The notes beneath the pieces are model-generated. The model saw only the letters and a list, made by a program, of their open reading frames with translations. It did no database searches and was not told where the DNA came from. Below, piece by piece: positions 1-7,632 of a stretch of 64,000 bases of DNA; the first letter of the stretch is position 1; each line of letters opens with the position of its first letter. The position numbers were made by a program, and so were the translations under genes. The DNA is from Bradyrhizobium arachidis (GTDB taxonomy: Bacteria; Pseudomonadota; Alphaproteobacteria; Rhizobiales; Xanthobacteraceae). The stretch covers positions 3,596,001 through 3,660,000 of the forward strand of contig NZ_CP077970.1 in NCBI RefSeq assembly GCF_024758505.1, written 5' to 3'.

Positions 1-593
1 TCGGTGGTATCGATCAACGCCTCCGTTCCCTCGTTCGGCCGGAGCTCTGCGAAGTTCAATGCGGCGTCAATGTCGTTCTCCCAGACCTCGCGCGGAAGAT
101 CGTAGACCAATTCTACACCGTAGCCGTTGGGATCGTGCACATAGAGGCTGTGCGTCATACCGTGGTCGATCCGGCGATCAAACGTCACCCCCTTGGCCCG
201 AAGAAAACGGAGCCGAGCCAACCAGGCGTCACGGCTTGGATAAGTGATGGCGATATGATTGATCGCCATCGGCAGGTCCCACATTTTCCATTCAGTGGGC
301 GGCGGCGGCAAGTTCGGGTTCTCGACCAGCGCAATATCATGGTGATGGACGCCAGCCGTTCCGGTGCCGCTATAGAACCGCATTCTGGGCGTCGGCGGCC
401 GGCCAGGTCGCTGGCGGAATTCTCCGACCAGCCGAAGCCCGACGATCTCAGTCCAGAACCGATGGCTCTCGTCCATATTGCGGACGTTCAGCACGACATG
501 GTTCACGCCGACCGGCGCAACCGGTCCGACGTCCCCCGATGCCCTTGCTGCGGGAGCCGCGTCGAGCGCAGACATTGCCTGCAGTGTGACCAT
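1..593 (-). CDS. VOC-family (glyoxalase/extradiol dioxygenase-like) protein, 3' end cut by window edge
   Basis: Open leftward frame of 197 codons running off the left edge. After a variable N-terminal 30 residues it reads VGVNHVVLNVRNMDESHRFW, the first beta-alpha-beta module of a vicinal-oxygen-chelate protein. Candidate metal ligands are the His in GVHHHDIAL, the His in AINHIAITY and the Glu in GYGVELVYD, the H/H/E layout of extradiol dioxygenases and glyoxalases. The start is an ATG at 593 preceded by an AGAGAGG ribosome site about 9 nt upstream. It is divergent from the winged-helix regulator at 739, sharing a 145-bp promoter region. The substrate cannot be told. Family assignment is firm; dioxygenase against isomerase activity is open. 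Confidence 0.85.
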   Translation of the reverse strand, partial: MVTLQAMSALDAAPAARASGDVGPVAPVGVNHVVLNVRNMDESHRFWTEIVGLRLVGEFRQRPGRPPTPRMRFYSGTGTAGVHHHDIALVENPNLPPPPTEWKMWDLPMAINHIAITYPSRDAWLARLRFLRAKGVTFDRRIDHGMTHSLYVHDPNGYGVELVYDLPREVWENDIDAALNFAELRPNEGTEALIDTT

Positions 594-738
594 ATTTGCA
601 TCCTCTCTGTTTGGCGATGCCAATTGGAACAAGACTGATTGTGTGTAGAATCAGGCATCCGGTCCTGAGAGAACCATCTCGTTTTTCTCTAATTGGCTCC
701 GACTTCCCTGAATTGTCGTCATCATGAGGGTGCGCCCC
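594..738. promoter_or_regulatory. divergent promoter region, VOC gene / winged-helix TPR regulator
   Basis: This 145-bp gap holds both 5' ends: the VOC gene leftward and the regulator rightward. It is more AT-rich than its flanks (for example around 640-720). The divergent arrangement with a DNA-binding protein makes it the natural place for an operator. I could not identify a convincing palindrome. Confidence 0.4.
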
Positions 739-2313
739 ATGTTCCAATTCAATGGTTATTTGCTGGATGTCGCTCGCGGATGCCTGCGGACGGAGGATCG
801 CGAAGTCGAGCTGCGGCCAAAGAGCTTCGATGTGTTGCGTTGCCTGGTTGAGAATGCGGGCCGCCTGGTCACGAAGGACGAGCTTTTCAAGGCGGTTTGG
901 CCAAACGTAGTTGTGTCCGATGAAGCGCTGACGCAGTGCATCAGTGAAGTCCGCGAAGCGATTGGCGACGACGGCCAGACCATGATCAAGACGATGCCCC
1001 GCCGCGGCTATCGCTTTGCCGCACCGGTTTCGAAACCCGGGGACGATGCCGAAGCGCCACAGCGCTTGGCGCCGGCCGCCTCAGTCGATTACGCGACTGC
1101 AGCAAGACATTCCGACAAGCCCTCGATCGCGGTGCTGCCGTTTGTGAATCTCAACAATGATCCGCAGCAGGACTACTTCAGTGACGGCATCACCGGAGAC
1201 ATCATCACTGAGCTGTCCAGATTCTCCGATCTTGCCGTGATCGCCCGAAGCTCGGCCTTTCAATACAAAGGCAAGGCGGTCGATGTCCGGCAGATCGGGC
1301 GGGAGCTGGGTGTGCGCTACGTTCTTGAAGGCAGCGTTCGGCGGGACGAAAGCCGCATTCGCATTACAGCTCAACTGGTCGATGCAGTGAACGGCGCGCA
1401 CCGCTGGGCGGAACGATACGACCGCGAGCTCAGGGATGCCTTTGCGGTTCAGGACGAGGTGGTGCGAACCATCGTCACGATCCTTCAGGTGCGCGTGATC
1501 GAGGCGGAAGTGGAGCGGATCCTGTCGAAGCCGCCAGCGACCTGGGAGGCCTATGACTATTACCTGCGCGGCTTCGAGGCCTTCGCGATCGGATTTTCCC
1601 AGCGCTCCATGCCTTCATTTTACGAGGCGCGCAGATGTCTCGAACGATCGGTAGCGATCGACCCGGGCTATGCCCGGGCTTACGTGATTTTGGCGCGGAC
1701 CTACATGTATACCTATGTCGAGCCGCGCGACGCGGAGTATTTGAACCCGGCCACGCTGGAGCGCGCCGATGAGCTGGCGAAGATGGCCGTGCGGCTGGAT
1801 GCTACGTTGCCGCAGGCTCGCACTCTTCTTGGAGCGGTCCTGATGTTCCAACGTCGACACGAAGAGGCGATCGCGGAATTCGAGCAAGCGTTTGTTCTCA
1901 ACCCAAACTTCAGCGATCACAGCTTCGGTCTTTGCTTGGTATTTGCGGGCCAGCCGGCCCGGGCGATCGAAGTGATGCAAGCAAGTATGCGCCTCGAACC
2001 GTTCCGGAACGCAACTCGCCTCGCTTACATGGGTAACGCCTGCTACATGCTCGGCCGCTACGACGACGCCATAACGTCGCTGCGCGAGAGCGCGTGGCAA
2101 ATGCCCAATTTGCGAATCACCCAACTTTGGCTTGCTGCTGCCTACGCACAACTGGATCGGCTCGGCGAAGCCCGTGCCGCCGCCGACGAGGTGCGCCGGA
2201 TCGAGCCTACATTCGCGATCGAGCGATGGAAGCGTACCGCTGTCTACAAGAGGCCCGAAGACGCGGAACGTCTCTTTCGAGGTATTCGCAAAGCGGGATT
2301 ACCGGAAAGTTGA
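739..2313 (+). CDS. winged-helix DNA-binding protein with TolB-like and TPR domains
   Basis: A 524-residue soluble regulator. Residues ~5-95 form an OmpR/PhoB-type winged helix (ELRPKSFDVLRCLVENAGRL, then the MIKTMPRRGYRFAAP wing). Residues ~130-245 carry the TolB amino-terminal-like domain common in rhizobial adenylate-cyclase/TPR proteins (SIAVLPFVNL, YFSDGITGDIITELSRF, VRYVLEGSVRR). The rest is tetratricopeptide repeats (such as ARAYVILARTYMYTY and RYDDAITSLRESA). The ATG at 739 is preferred over the one at 724 because GAGGG lies 8-9 nt upstream of it. There is no transmembrane segment, unlike CadC. It probably regulates the divergent VOC gene or itself; the effector is unknown. Confidence 0.85.
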   Translation: MFQFNGYLLDVARGCLRTEDREVELRPKSFDVLRCLVENAGRLVTKDELFKAVWPNVVVSDEALTQCISEVREAIGDDGQTMIKTMPRRGYRFAAPVSKPGDDAEAPQRLAPAASVDYATAARHSDKPSIAVLPFVNLNNDPQQDYFSDGITGDIITELSRFSDLAVIARSSAFQYKGKAVDVRQIGRELGVRYVLEGSVRRDESRIRITAQLVDAVNGAHRWAERYDRELRDAFAVQDEVVRTIVTILQVRVIEAEVERILSKPPATWEAYDYYLRGFEAFAIGFSQRSMPSFYEARRCLERSVAIDPGYARAYVILARTYMYTYVEPRDAEYLNPATLERADELAKMAVRLDATLPQARTLLGAVLMFQRRHEEAIAEFEQAFVLNPNFSDHSFGLCLVFAGQPARAIEVMQASMRLEPFRNATRLAYMGNACYMLGRYDDAITSLRESAWQMPNLRITQLWLAAAYAQLDRLGEARAAADEVRRIEPTFAIERWKRTAVYKRPEDAERLFRGIRKAGLPES

Positions 2314-2422
2314 GAAGCCAAGCCTTCCATACTCGTCACCCAGCATACAATGATGTAAGCGCACCGGCCCGATGAGCAATCGCAGCGATCCGATTTGCTT
2401 CTGCGCGCGAATGAGTCCGATC

Positions 2423-2827
2423 CTAGATCGGCGCATAAGTTTCAGATGTGCAGATATCGTCGGCTTCGGCGCGCCGCCGGTCGACGATCTTCCCGCCCGT
2501 GATCGTCACGATGTAGGTCTGCATGCCCAGCGACGTTCCGGTTGCCGATGTGAGCTGCGCACGGACGCAGGAGGTCCAGCCTGGTCCGCGCGCCTCATGA
2601 CGGGCGGGCGCGACCTGCACGTCGCGCGGATAGGACGCGGCGAGGAAAACGAAATCGAGCTGCTCGCGCACCAGTTTCCTGACGTCGGGCGGCGGCTCCG
2701 GCGGCGGCTGCTCGACCTCCTTCATGCGCATGAACTCGGGCACCGGCGCGCGGCTGTCAGCAAAGCCGCAACCGCCCAGCGCAAGCGCGCCGGCGAGCAA
2801 TGCCGCATGAGCGACAATCCGCAACAT
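2423..2827 (-). CDS. small predicted lipoprotein
   Basis: A 134-residue protein with a short positive start, a hydrophobic stretch and a lipobox (ALALGGC), so it should be exported and lipid-anchored at Cys near residue 20. A Pro-rich linker (EQPPPEPPP) follows, then a compact C-terminal domain with YIVTITGGKIVDRRRA. No known enzymatic motif is present. The start at 2827 (MLRIVAH) is chosen because it begins directly with the signal peptide; an upstream ATG at 2863 would add 12 residues without signal character. It is transcribed away from the exported gene at 2989. Function unknown. Confidence 0.7.
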   Translation of the reverse strand: MLRIVAHAALLAGALALGGCGFADSRAPVPEFMRMKEVEQPPPEPPPDVRKLVREQLDFVFLAASYPRDVQVAPARHEARGPGWTSCVRAQLTSATGTSLGMQTYIVTITGGKIVDRRRAEADDICTSETYAPI

Positions 2828-2988
2828 CCGTGGAGACCCCCCTGCGCCGCCACAAATATTCATGAACGTGACCGATCAAAGCCCCGGCCGATCAACATTT
2901 CCTGATGCAAAAAGAGATGCCGGCGGGGGGATTTGCGGTTACGCGATTGCAGGCTAGGCTTGTACCCCAGGTGAGGGGGATTGCCGAG

Positions 2989-3213
2989 ATGAGAGTTTTC
3001 GTGGTTGTGACGGCGCTGCTGGTATTGACGGCTTTGCCGGCGCAGGCGCAGGGCAGGCGCCCAACGGATGCCCCGCCGAAATCGGAGCCGAAGAAGCCTG
3101 TGGTCGACGAGAAGGCCTACAAGGCGGCGCTTGAGCGCATTCCCGAGCCCAAGGACAAGTACGATCCCTGGGGCGGGGCGCGCCCGACCGAGACGCCCAA
3201 AAAACCGAAGTGA
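2989..3213 (+). CDS. small exported protein with DPWGG motif (paralogue of the 6686-6976 gene)
   Basis: A 74-residue protein. The signal peptide (MRVFVVVTALLVLTALPAQA) has an AQAQ cleavage region. The mature part is short, charged and proline-rich, and ends in IPEPKDKYDPWGGARPTE. The same pattern, YK-(6)-IP-(7)-DPWGG-x-R, occurs in the protein at 6686-6976. The ATG at 2989 is preceded by GAGGGGGA with 8-nt spacing, which fixes it as the start; the 28 upstream in-frame codons lack signal features. Likely periplasmic. I do not recognise a function. Confidence 0.75.
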   Translation: MRVFVVVTALLVLTALPAQAQGRRPTDAPPKSEPKKPVVDEKAYKAALERIPEPKDKYDPWGGARPTETPKKPK

Positions 3214-3366
3214 AGCCGAAGTAAGGAAATGGCCGGCCCTCGCGATCTGCGACACTATCGCCGTTGAAGAAAGCGCTTGAGACGCAGGAGATTGGCTTGC
3301 CGGGTTGAACCTCGCCCTCAAGCACCGTGACCAATTCGGCAAGTCCAGATGTTGCCGGAGGTTGCT

Positions 3367-4791
3367 ATGTCTCGCCGCGCCTTGCTGAACTGGCTCGTTC
3401 CCGCCGTAATCCTGCTCAGCGCCTCACCGGCATGTGCCGAAAACCGGCTGGCGCTGGTGATCGGCCAATCCGCCTACAAATCGGTGCCGGCGCTGCCCAA
3501 TCCCGCCAACGACGCCAAGGCCATGACCCAGTTGCTGTCGGGCTCGGGGTTCCAGGTCGTCTCAGCATCGGATCTGACGCAAAACGAGTTGCGCGCAAAA
3601 GTCGGCGAGTTCGCAAGCGAGGTCGCGGCGAAGGGTGCCGACACCGTGGCCCTCGTGTTCTATGCCGGCCACGGCCTCCAGGTCGATGGCGAAAACTTCC
3701 TGATCCCGGTCGACGTCGATCCGAAGCGCGAGGCCGACATCGCGGTGCAGGCGGTGCGGCTCAACGACATCCTCAACACGCTGAACTCGGTGCCGACGCG
3801 CATGCGCATCGTGCTGCTCGATGCCTGCCGCAACAATCCGTTTCCGACGCTCAAGACCGCCGGCAACGGACTCGCGATCGTCGATGCCAAGACCGGCGTC
3901 CCCGGCACCTTCGTCTCGTTCTCGACCTCGCCCGGCGCCGAAGCCGAAGACGGCAGCGGCGCCAACAGTCCCTACACCACGGCGCTGCTCACCGCCGCCA
4001 AGGACCCGGCGCCGATCGAGGAGACCTTCAAGCGCGTCCGGGTCGCCGTGAACAAGGTGACCGACGGCCGGCAGACGCCGTGGGACTCTTCGTCCCTGAC
4101 CGAGGATTTCCGCTTCGCCGCGCCGATGACCGCGAGCGGGCAGGGCGGCCCCAAGCTCGCCGCCACCAAGCGCACGGTCGAGGAATGGGCGCGTGACCTG
4201 AAGGGCAAGCCGGTCGAGGCTGCCAACGAGATCATCGTCGCCGACGGCACTGATGAAGCCTATGAGGCCTTCGCCGCGCTCTATGCCTCGACGCCGCGCG
4301 GTCTGCAGGCGCGCGACTGGCTCAATCGCCATCGCCGCATGGTGGCCTGGAACAACGCCGTCCTGATCAACACCGCCGCGAGCTATCGCGCCTTCCTCGC
4401 GCAATACCCGGACAGCGATCTCACGGCGACCGCGCGCAGGCTGGAAGAGCGCATGCGTAACAAGCCGGTCCCGGTCCTCGCATTGGCGACGCCCGCAACC
4501 AATGCCGCCCTGACCTGTCCGTGCAACAACCAGCCGCAGCCGGCGCCGCTGAAGAAGGCCGACACGCCGACCAAGAAGCCCGACACCACCAAGCGCGCCG
4601 GATCGCGGCCGCCCGCCCAAGTCTACACCGACGACGTCGTTGTGGTGCGCCGTCCGCCGCCGGTCGTGTACGAGCCGGCCGGACCGCCCGTGGTCTATGA
4701 GCGGACACCGCCGGTGTCGATCGGCATCGGTGTCGGCGTCGGCGGCGGTTACGGCCCGCGCGACGGCTATCAGGGCCGTCGGGGATACTGA
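3367..4791 (+). CDS. secreted caspase-family (peptidase C14) protein
   Basis: A 474-residue protein with a signal peptide (to about residue 24, ending ACAEN) and a caspase/metacaspase p20-like domain. It starts with RLALVIGQSAYKSVPALPNP. The catalytic His102 is in FYAGHG and the catalytic Cys154 in LLDACRNNPF. After the domain (~residue 255) come a helical region and a low-complexity tail, rich in Pro and Lys, then Gly/Tyr (GVGVGGGYGPRDGYQG). The ATG at 3367 follows GGAGG at 3357-3361 with 5-nt spacing and is preferred over 3349. Such exported caspase-like proteins are frequent in Bradyrhizobium; substrates are unknown. Both catalytic residues are present. Confidence 0.88.
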   Translation: MSRRALLNWLVPAVILLSASPACAENRLALVIGQSAYKSVPALPNPANDAKAMTQLLSGSGFQVVSASDLTQNELRAKVGEFASEVAAKGADTVALVFYAGHGLQVDGENFLIPVDVDPKREADIAVQAVRLNDILNTLNSVPTRMRIVLLDACRNNPFPTLKTAGNGLAIVDAKTGVPGTFVSFSTSPGAEAEDGSGANSPYTTALLTAAKDPAPIEETFKRVRVAVNKVTDGRQTPWDSSSLTEDFRFAAPMTASGQGGPKLAATKRTVEEWARDLKGKPVEAANEIIVADGTDEAYEAFAALYASTPRGLQARDWLNRHRRMVAWNNAVLINTAASYRAFLAQYPDSDLTATARRLEERMRNKPVPVLALATPATNAALTCPCNNQPQPAPLKKADTPTKKPDTTKRAGSRPPAQVYTDDVVVVRRPPPVVYEPAGPPVVYERTPPVSIGIGVGVGGGYGPRDGYQGRRGY

Positions 4792-4903
4792 ATCGCAGGC
4801 ACGCTGGCGATCGCGTCATCCTCGAACGCGCCATGATGCATTGATGGTCGGCTGGCTGCGGGCGCATCCTCGTGATGCGCGCATACGCGTTGCGAATGGC
4901 CGT

Positions 4904-5161
4904 TCACACCGTCGCGCTTGACTGCAGGAAGGCGAGCCCGATCCGCTTGTCGCTGCGCCAGACAGCACGGCAATTGCGCACGAAATGGTCGCGTTCGATC
5001 GACAGCATGAACGACGATGGCAGCACCACGAGTCCGTCCAGGTCGATCGCGGCGCCGCTGATCGACATGTTGCGAACCGTGCACGCGATGTTCCTGCCTT
5101 CGAAGGTGATCCTTCCACCCTTGAAAACACGGTGTCGCTGTGCTGCACGCTTCTCGTTCAT
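4904..5161 (-). CDS. PilZ-domain protein
   Basis: An 85-residue single-domain protein. The N-terminal RAAQRHRVFKGG supplies the RxxxR half of the cyclic-di-GMP site, and NMSISGAAI supplies the (D/N)xSxxG half. The remainder (RAVWRSDKRIGLAF) fits the PilZ beta-barrel. It should bind cyclic di-GMP and act through a partner protein, since no output domain is attached. It stands alone, convergent with the caspase-like gene and divergent from the HdeA-like gene. The first Arg group sits only nine residues from the N terminus, which is normal for stand-alone members. Confidence 0.85.
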   Translation of the reverse strand: MNEKRAAQRHRVFKGGRITFEGRNIACTVRNMSISGAAIDLDGLVVLPSSFMLSIERDHFVRNCRAVWRSDKRIGLAFLQSSATV

Positions 5162-5344
5162 CGATTTCGGTCCGTCATTGCTCCTCTAAACTAGTGCGCC
5201 GGAATTACCTCGAAATAAATTCAATATGCGCCGTACTTGCGGAGCGCTTAAGACTTCGTTTACGACAATGCGCGCGCATTCGCGCTGCTTCGCAGCTTGT
5301 GAATGGCCGTTCAATTGTGGCGTCCGACGCCGATGGAGATACTC

Positions 5345-5638
5345 ATGAAGACCACCGTTTCGATTCTGTTTGCCGCCGTTCTCTCGCTGTCGTCCGTTCC
5401 CGCACACGCCACCAAGCTCGACCTCGCGACGATGAGCTGCAAGCAGTTCCTCGATAGCGGCGACGACACCATCAGGATGGTGCTGACCTGGATGGACGGC
5501 TGGTACAAGGGCGACGAGGACAACGCGATCATCGACACCGACGTGTTCGTCGAGAACGCCAAGAAGTTCGGCAGCTATTGCGGAAAGAATCCGAATGTCA
5601 GCATCGTGACCGCGGCTGACGAAGTTCTCGGCAAGTAA
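5345..5638 (+). CDS. HdeA/HdeB-like periplasmic protein
   Basis: A 97-residue protein with a signal peptide (MKTTVSILFAAVLSLSSVPA, AHA cleavage) and a mature HdeA-like domain. This carries two cysteines spaced for the family's disulphide (MSCKQF and SYCGKN) and the typical DTIRMVLTWMDGWYKG segment. In enterobacteria HdeA/B are acid-activated periplasmic chaperones. In rhizobia the fold is common, and acid protection is inference. The ATG at 5345 is chosen because GGAGAT lies 5 nt upstream and the signal peptide starts there. A perfect hairpin follows the stop. Confidence 0.85.
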   Translation: MKTTVSILFAAVLSLSSVPAHATKLDLATMSCKQFLDSGDDTIRMVLTWMDGWYKGDEDNAIIDTDVFVENAKKFGSYCGKNPNVSIVTAADEVLGK

Positions 5639-5642
5639 GTCC

Positions 5643-5668
5643 GAAGGCGCGATGTCAATCGCGCCTTC
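5643..5668. terminator. perfect 11-bp hairpin between convergent genes
   Basis: GAAGGCGCGAT at 5643-5653 pairs completely with 5658-5668 around a GTCA loop, 5 nt after the HdeA-like stop codon and before the convergent thioesterase stop at 5718. There is no T-run, so termination may be weak or bidirectional. Confidence 0.6.
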
Positions 5669-5677
5669 ACACTCCGC

Positions 5678-5711
5678 CTCGCGACAAACGCGGAACGCGT
5701 TTGCGCGGAGA
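5678..5711. repeat. isolated inner hairpin of the 74-bp palindromic element
   Basis: The stretch from CTCGCGACAAACGCG to GCGCGGAGA matches the internal segment of the 74-bp elements at 6532 and 9488, including the perfect CAAACGCG-GAA-CGCGTTTG stem. The outer AGCATGAT/ATCATGCT arms are absent. Confidence 0.7.
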
Positions 5712-5717
5712 CCGTTG

Positions 5718-6182
5718 CTATCCCGGCAACATCGCAAAGGCACTCGACACCATCGCCACCGGCTTGTTGTCGGTGGCGGACAGAAGGGTGACGCGGCCGA
5801 AGCTCATGGTGCGTCCGAGCCGCACCACCCGCGCATCCGCCAGCACATCCGACGACGAGACCGCGCGCATGAAGTGCGTGGTCTGGTCGACGGTGGTCAT
5901 CGGACGATAGCCGCGATTGGCGGCGAGGATCGCGATCACCATCGAAGTGTCGGCGAGCGCCATCAGGGCCTGGCCGCACACCACGCCGCCGCTGCGGCAG
6001 AGGCGTTCGGAGAAGGCCATGCGCAGCACCGCGCCCGGCTGCCAGTCCGCAGGCTCCGGCGGCGGCTCGTGATCGATGCTCTCGACCGAAAGCCCGAGAT
6101 CCCTAACCCAGGGCGCAAACACGTCGCCGAGCACGCGCCTGGCTTCCTCGATGTCGAACTGTGCTGCGGACGGTGATGCCAT
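5718..6182 (-). CDS. PaaI-type hotdog thioesterase
   Basis: A 154-residue protein with the hotdog-fold pattern of acyl-CoA thioesterases. GVVCGQALMALADTSMVIAI is the active-site helix region, with Cys-Gly in place of the more usual HGG. TTVDQTTHFMRAVSSSDVLA and RVTLLSATDNKPVAMVSSAF are the later strands. It probably hydrolyses aromatic or medium-chain acyl-CoA esters. The start at 6182 (MASPSAAQFD) is preferred over 6263 because the longer form would be translated from DNA just beside the 15-bp tandem repeat and lacks a ribosome site. A second hotdog protein lies at 40504-40983. Confidence 0.82.
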   Translation of the reverse strand: MASPSAAQFDIEEARRVLGDVFAPWVRDLGLSVESIDHEPPPEPADWQPGAVLRMAFSERLCRSGGVVCGQALMALADTSMVIAILAANRGYRPMTTVDQTTHFMRAVSSSDVLADARVVRLGRTMSFGRVTLLSATDNKPVAMVSSAFAMLPG

Positions 6183-6264
6183 GAACCCTGTTTCCTCGTT
6201 CGTTGCTGAATGTTTCCGCCATTGTGCCCGGATCGAGGGGAAAAAGTCATCTGGTCCAGCCATC

Positions 6265-6339
6265 TGCCGCCAGGTCTCTTGCCGCCAGGTCTCTTGCCGC
6301 CAGGTCTCTTGCCGCTAGGTCTCTTGCCGCCAGGTCTCT
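6265..6339. repeat. tandem repeat, 5 x 15 bp
   Basis: Five head-to-tail copies of TGCCGCCAGGTCTCT fill 6265-6339. Four are identical and the fourth (6310-6324) has one C-to-T change. The 15-bp unit keeps frame on either strand (RQVSC or LAARD pentads), but no supported gene reads through it. It lies between the 5' end of the thioesterase gene and the 43-residue lipoprotein gene. Confidence 0.95.
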
Positions 6340-6399
6340 CCGGCTTGAAAATGCCCGAGTTCGCCCTTTATGATGCCGCGCCTGAGAGCAGGGTGGGTG

Positions 6400-6531
6400 A
6401 TGTTGCGGCGAATAGTCTTGGTCTTCTGCCTGGGTGCGTTGGGTCTCGCGCTCAACGGCTGTACCAAATGCGGCCCGATCTGGGATGACTGGATGCAGTC
6501 GCCGAAATCCTGCAGATCGGACCGTTCCTGA
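6400..6531 (+). CDS. very small lipoprotein (43 residues)
   Basis: The frame encodes a basic start (MLRRIVLV), a hydrophobic core (FCLGALGLAL) and a lipobox (ALNGC), followed by a short Cys-containing tail (KCGPIWDDWMQSPKSC). It should be exported and lipid-modified at Cys21. The ATG at 6400 follows AGGGTGGG and starts directly with the signal peptide; in-frame ATGs at 6370 and 6373 would add 9-10 residues. The gene stops one nucleotide before a 74-bp palindromic element. Function unknown. The clean lipobox in so short a frame argues that it is real. Confidence 0.7.
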   Translation: MLRRIVLVFCLGALGLALNGCTKCGPIWDDWMQSPKSCRSDRS

Positions 6532-6605
6532 AGCATGATCCGGAAAAGTGTGCAGCGGTTTTCCCTCGCGACAAACGCGGAACGCGTTTGCGCGGAGATC
6601 ATGCT
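6532..6605. repeat. 74-bp palindromic intergenic element, copy 1
   Basis: Bounded by AGCATGAT and ATCATGCT, with internal GGAAAA/TTTTCC arms and a nested perfect hairpin (CAAACGCG-GAA-CGCGTTTG). It is nearly identical to the copy at 9488-9561. A 47-bp version lacking the nested hairpin lies at 40364-40410. Confidence 0.9.
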
Positions 6606-6685
6606 CAAACAAGGAGCTAAAGCGCGATATCTCGCTTTAGGGAACGGCGGGCCGATCCTCCCGCGATGATTCAAGGAGTGACGTG

Positions 6686-6976
6686 ATGAAGGTTCTTCGT
6701 ATGGCGGCTGTGCTGGCGTTGCTGGGCGCGCCGGCTTACGCGCAACAGATGCCCAACATCAACATCCTGCAGGACGGCCCGGGCAAGACCGACGAGCAGA
6801 AGGCGGCCGACGCCGAGCGCGACAGGAAGTACAAGGATACGCTGAAGACGATTCCGGACGCCAAGGCCTCCAACGATCCCTGGGGCGGCATGCGCAGCGA
6901 TCCGCCGAAGTCGGCATCCACGGCGGCCAAGCCGACGGCAGCCAAGAAGACCAAGTCGGGCACGAGCGCCAACTGA
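6686..6976 (+). CDS. small exported protein with DPWGG motif
   Basis: A 96-residue protein with signal peptide MKVLRMAAVLALLGAPAYA (AYAQQ cleavage). The mature part is charged (KTDEQKAADAERDRKYKDTL), then IPDAKASNDPWGGMRSDPP, then a Lys/Ala/Thr-rich tail. It shares the YK-(6)-IP-(7)-DPWGG-x-R pattern with the 74-residue protein at 2989-3213, so the two are probably paralogues. AAGGAGTG lies 5 nt upstream of the ATG at 6686; a GTG at 6683 is the alternative start. Probably periplasmic. Function unknown. Confidence 0.75.
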   Translation: MKVLRMAAVLALLGAPAYAQQMPNINILQDGPGKTDEQKAADAERDRKYKDTLKTIPDAKASNDPWGGMRSDPPKSASTAAKPTAAKKTKSGTSAN

Positions 6977-7051
6977 CCCTAATTCCCTAGCCGGACTCCT
7001 CCTGGCGCTCCGATCTTCCTATATTGGGCAGGTCGTAGTGGGAGTTTCGGC

Positions 7052-7282
7052 ATGGCGTCTCGCCCGCGTGATCTTGCCGACCGGATGGCGCGCCGGCACA
7101 AGTCGGGCGACGGCTATCTGCGCGAGACCTTCACCTTGCCGCGCGAAGCGGCGAGGGCGAAGGCGCAAGCCTTCTTCGCGCGCTATCCCAAGGCCGGTTA
7201 CATGAGCGAGGTCGAGAGCTGGCGCGAGCTGCCCGACGACAGGATCGAGTTCACGATGCGGCGCTTGCCGAGCGCCGATTGA
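7052..7282 (+). CDS. conserved-type small hypothetical protein
   Basis: A 76-residue, basic, soluble protein (start MASRPRDLADRMARRHKSGD) with an amphipathic helix (EAARAKAQAFFARYPKAGYM) and a final strand (DRIEFTMRRLPSAD). GGGAG lies 8-12 nt upstream of the ATG. No signal peptide or membrane segment. The 3' end overlaps the convergent gene at 7251-7496 by 32 bp. I do not recognise a function. Confidence 0.65.
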   Translation: MASRPRDLADRMARRHKSGDGYLRETFTLPREAARAKAQAFFARYPKAGYMSEVESWRELPDDRIEFTMRRLPSAD

Positions 7283-7496
7283 CCGGCGCGGCAACGTCGC
7301 CGAGGAGCTTGCCGGTGCGCCGGTTGATGAAATGGATCCGGGCGCACGCCTTGCACATCACGGTCTCGTAGGTGCACATCGGCGCCTCCGGCGCGACCTC
7401 TTCGGCCATCCAGTGCTGCACATACATGCCCGTTGCGGGACAGCGGAAAACGATATTGCCCATGGCCTCTATCTGCCAGCGCGAGGCGAGAGGCAT
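7251..7496 (-). CDS. small cysteine-containing hypothetical protein
   Basis: About 81 residues from the ATG at 7496. The core VFRCPATGMYVQHW and CTYETVMCKACARIHFIN contains spaced cysteines (C-P-A-T-G and C-x2-C) compatible with a zinc-binding fold. An alternative start is at 7463 (MGNIVF). Upstream in-frame codons run into the repeat at 7525-7575 and are rejected. The 3' end overlaps the gene at 7052-7282 tail to tail. Function unknown. Confidence 0.6.
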   Translation of the reverse strand: MPLASRWQIEAMGNIVFRCPATGMYVQHWMAEEVAPEAPMCTYETVMCKACARIHFINRRTGKLLGDVAAPVNRRSASAAS

Positions 7497-7524
7497 GTTG
7501 ATGTCGGTCAAGTTTTCGCCCCAG

Positions 7525-7575
7525 AGCGTTTTCCAGCGAAGCGGCCACCGGTTCGCGTCAAGAAAACGCGTCAAA
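7525..7575. repeat. 51-bp dispersed repeat (AGCGTTTTCC...ACGCGTCAAA), copy 1
   Basis: It starts AGCGTTTTCCAGCGAAGCGG and ends GTCAAGAAAACGCGTCAAA. The same element, 50 bp long with a few changes, lies at 53570-53619. AGCGTTTTC and GAAAACGC form an imperfect stem. It sits just upstream of the gene starting at 7496. Confidence 0.85.
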
Positions 7576-7632
7576 CCAAGAATCTAGAGCCCCGCTCCGA
7601 TTCCATCGGAACGGAAAAGGCTCCAGGACGCG

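Noticed and set aside
3562..4620. 352-codon minus-strand frame opposite the caspase-like gene
   Set aside because: Composition typical of an antisense shadow; the plus-strand protein has a signal peptide and catalytic motifs.
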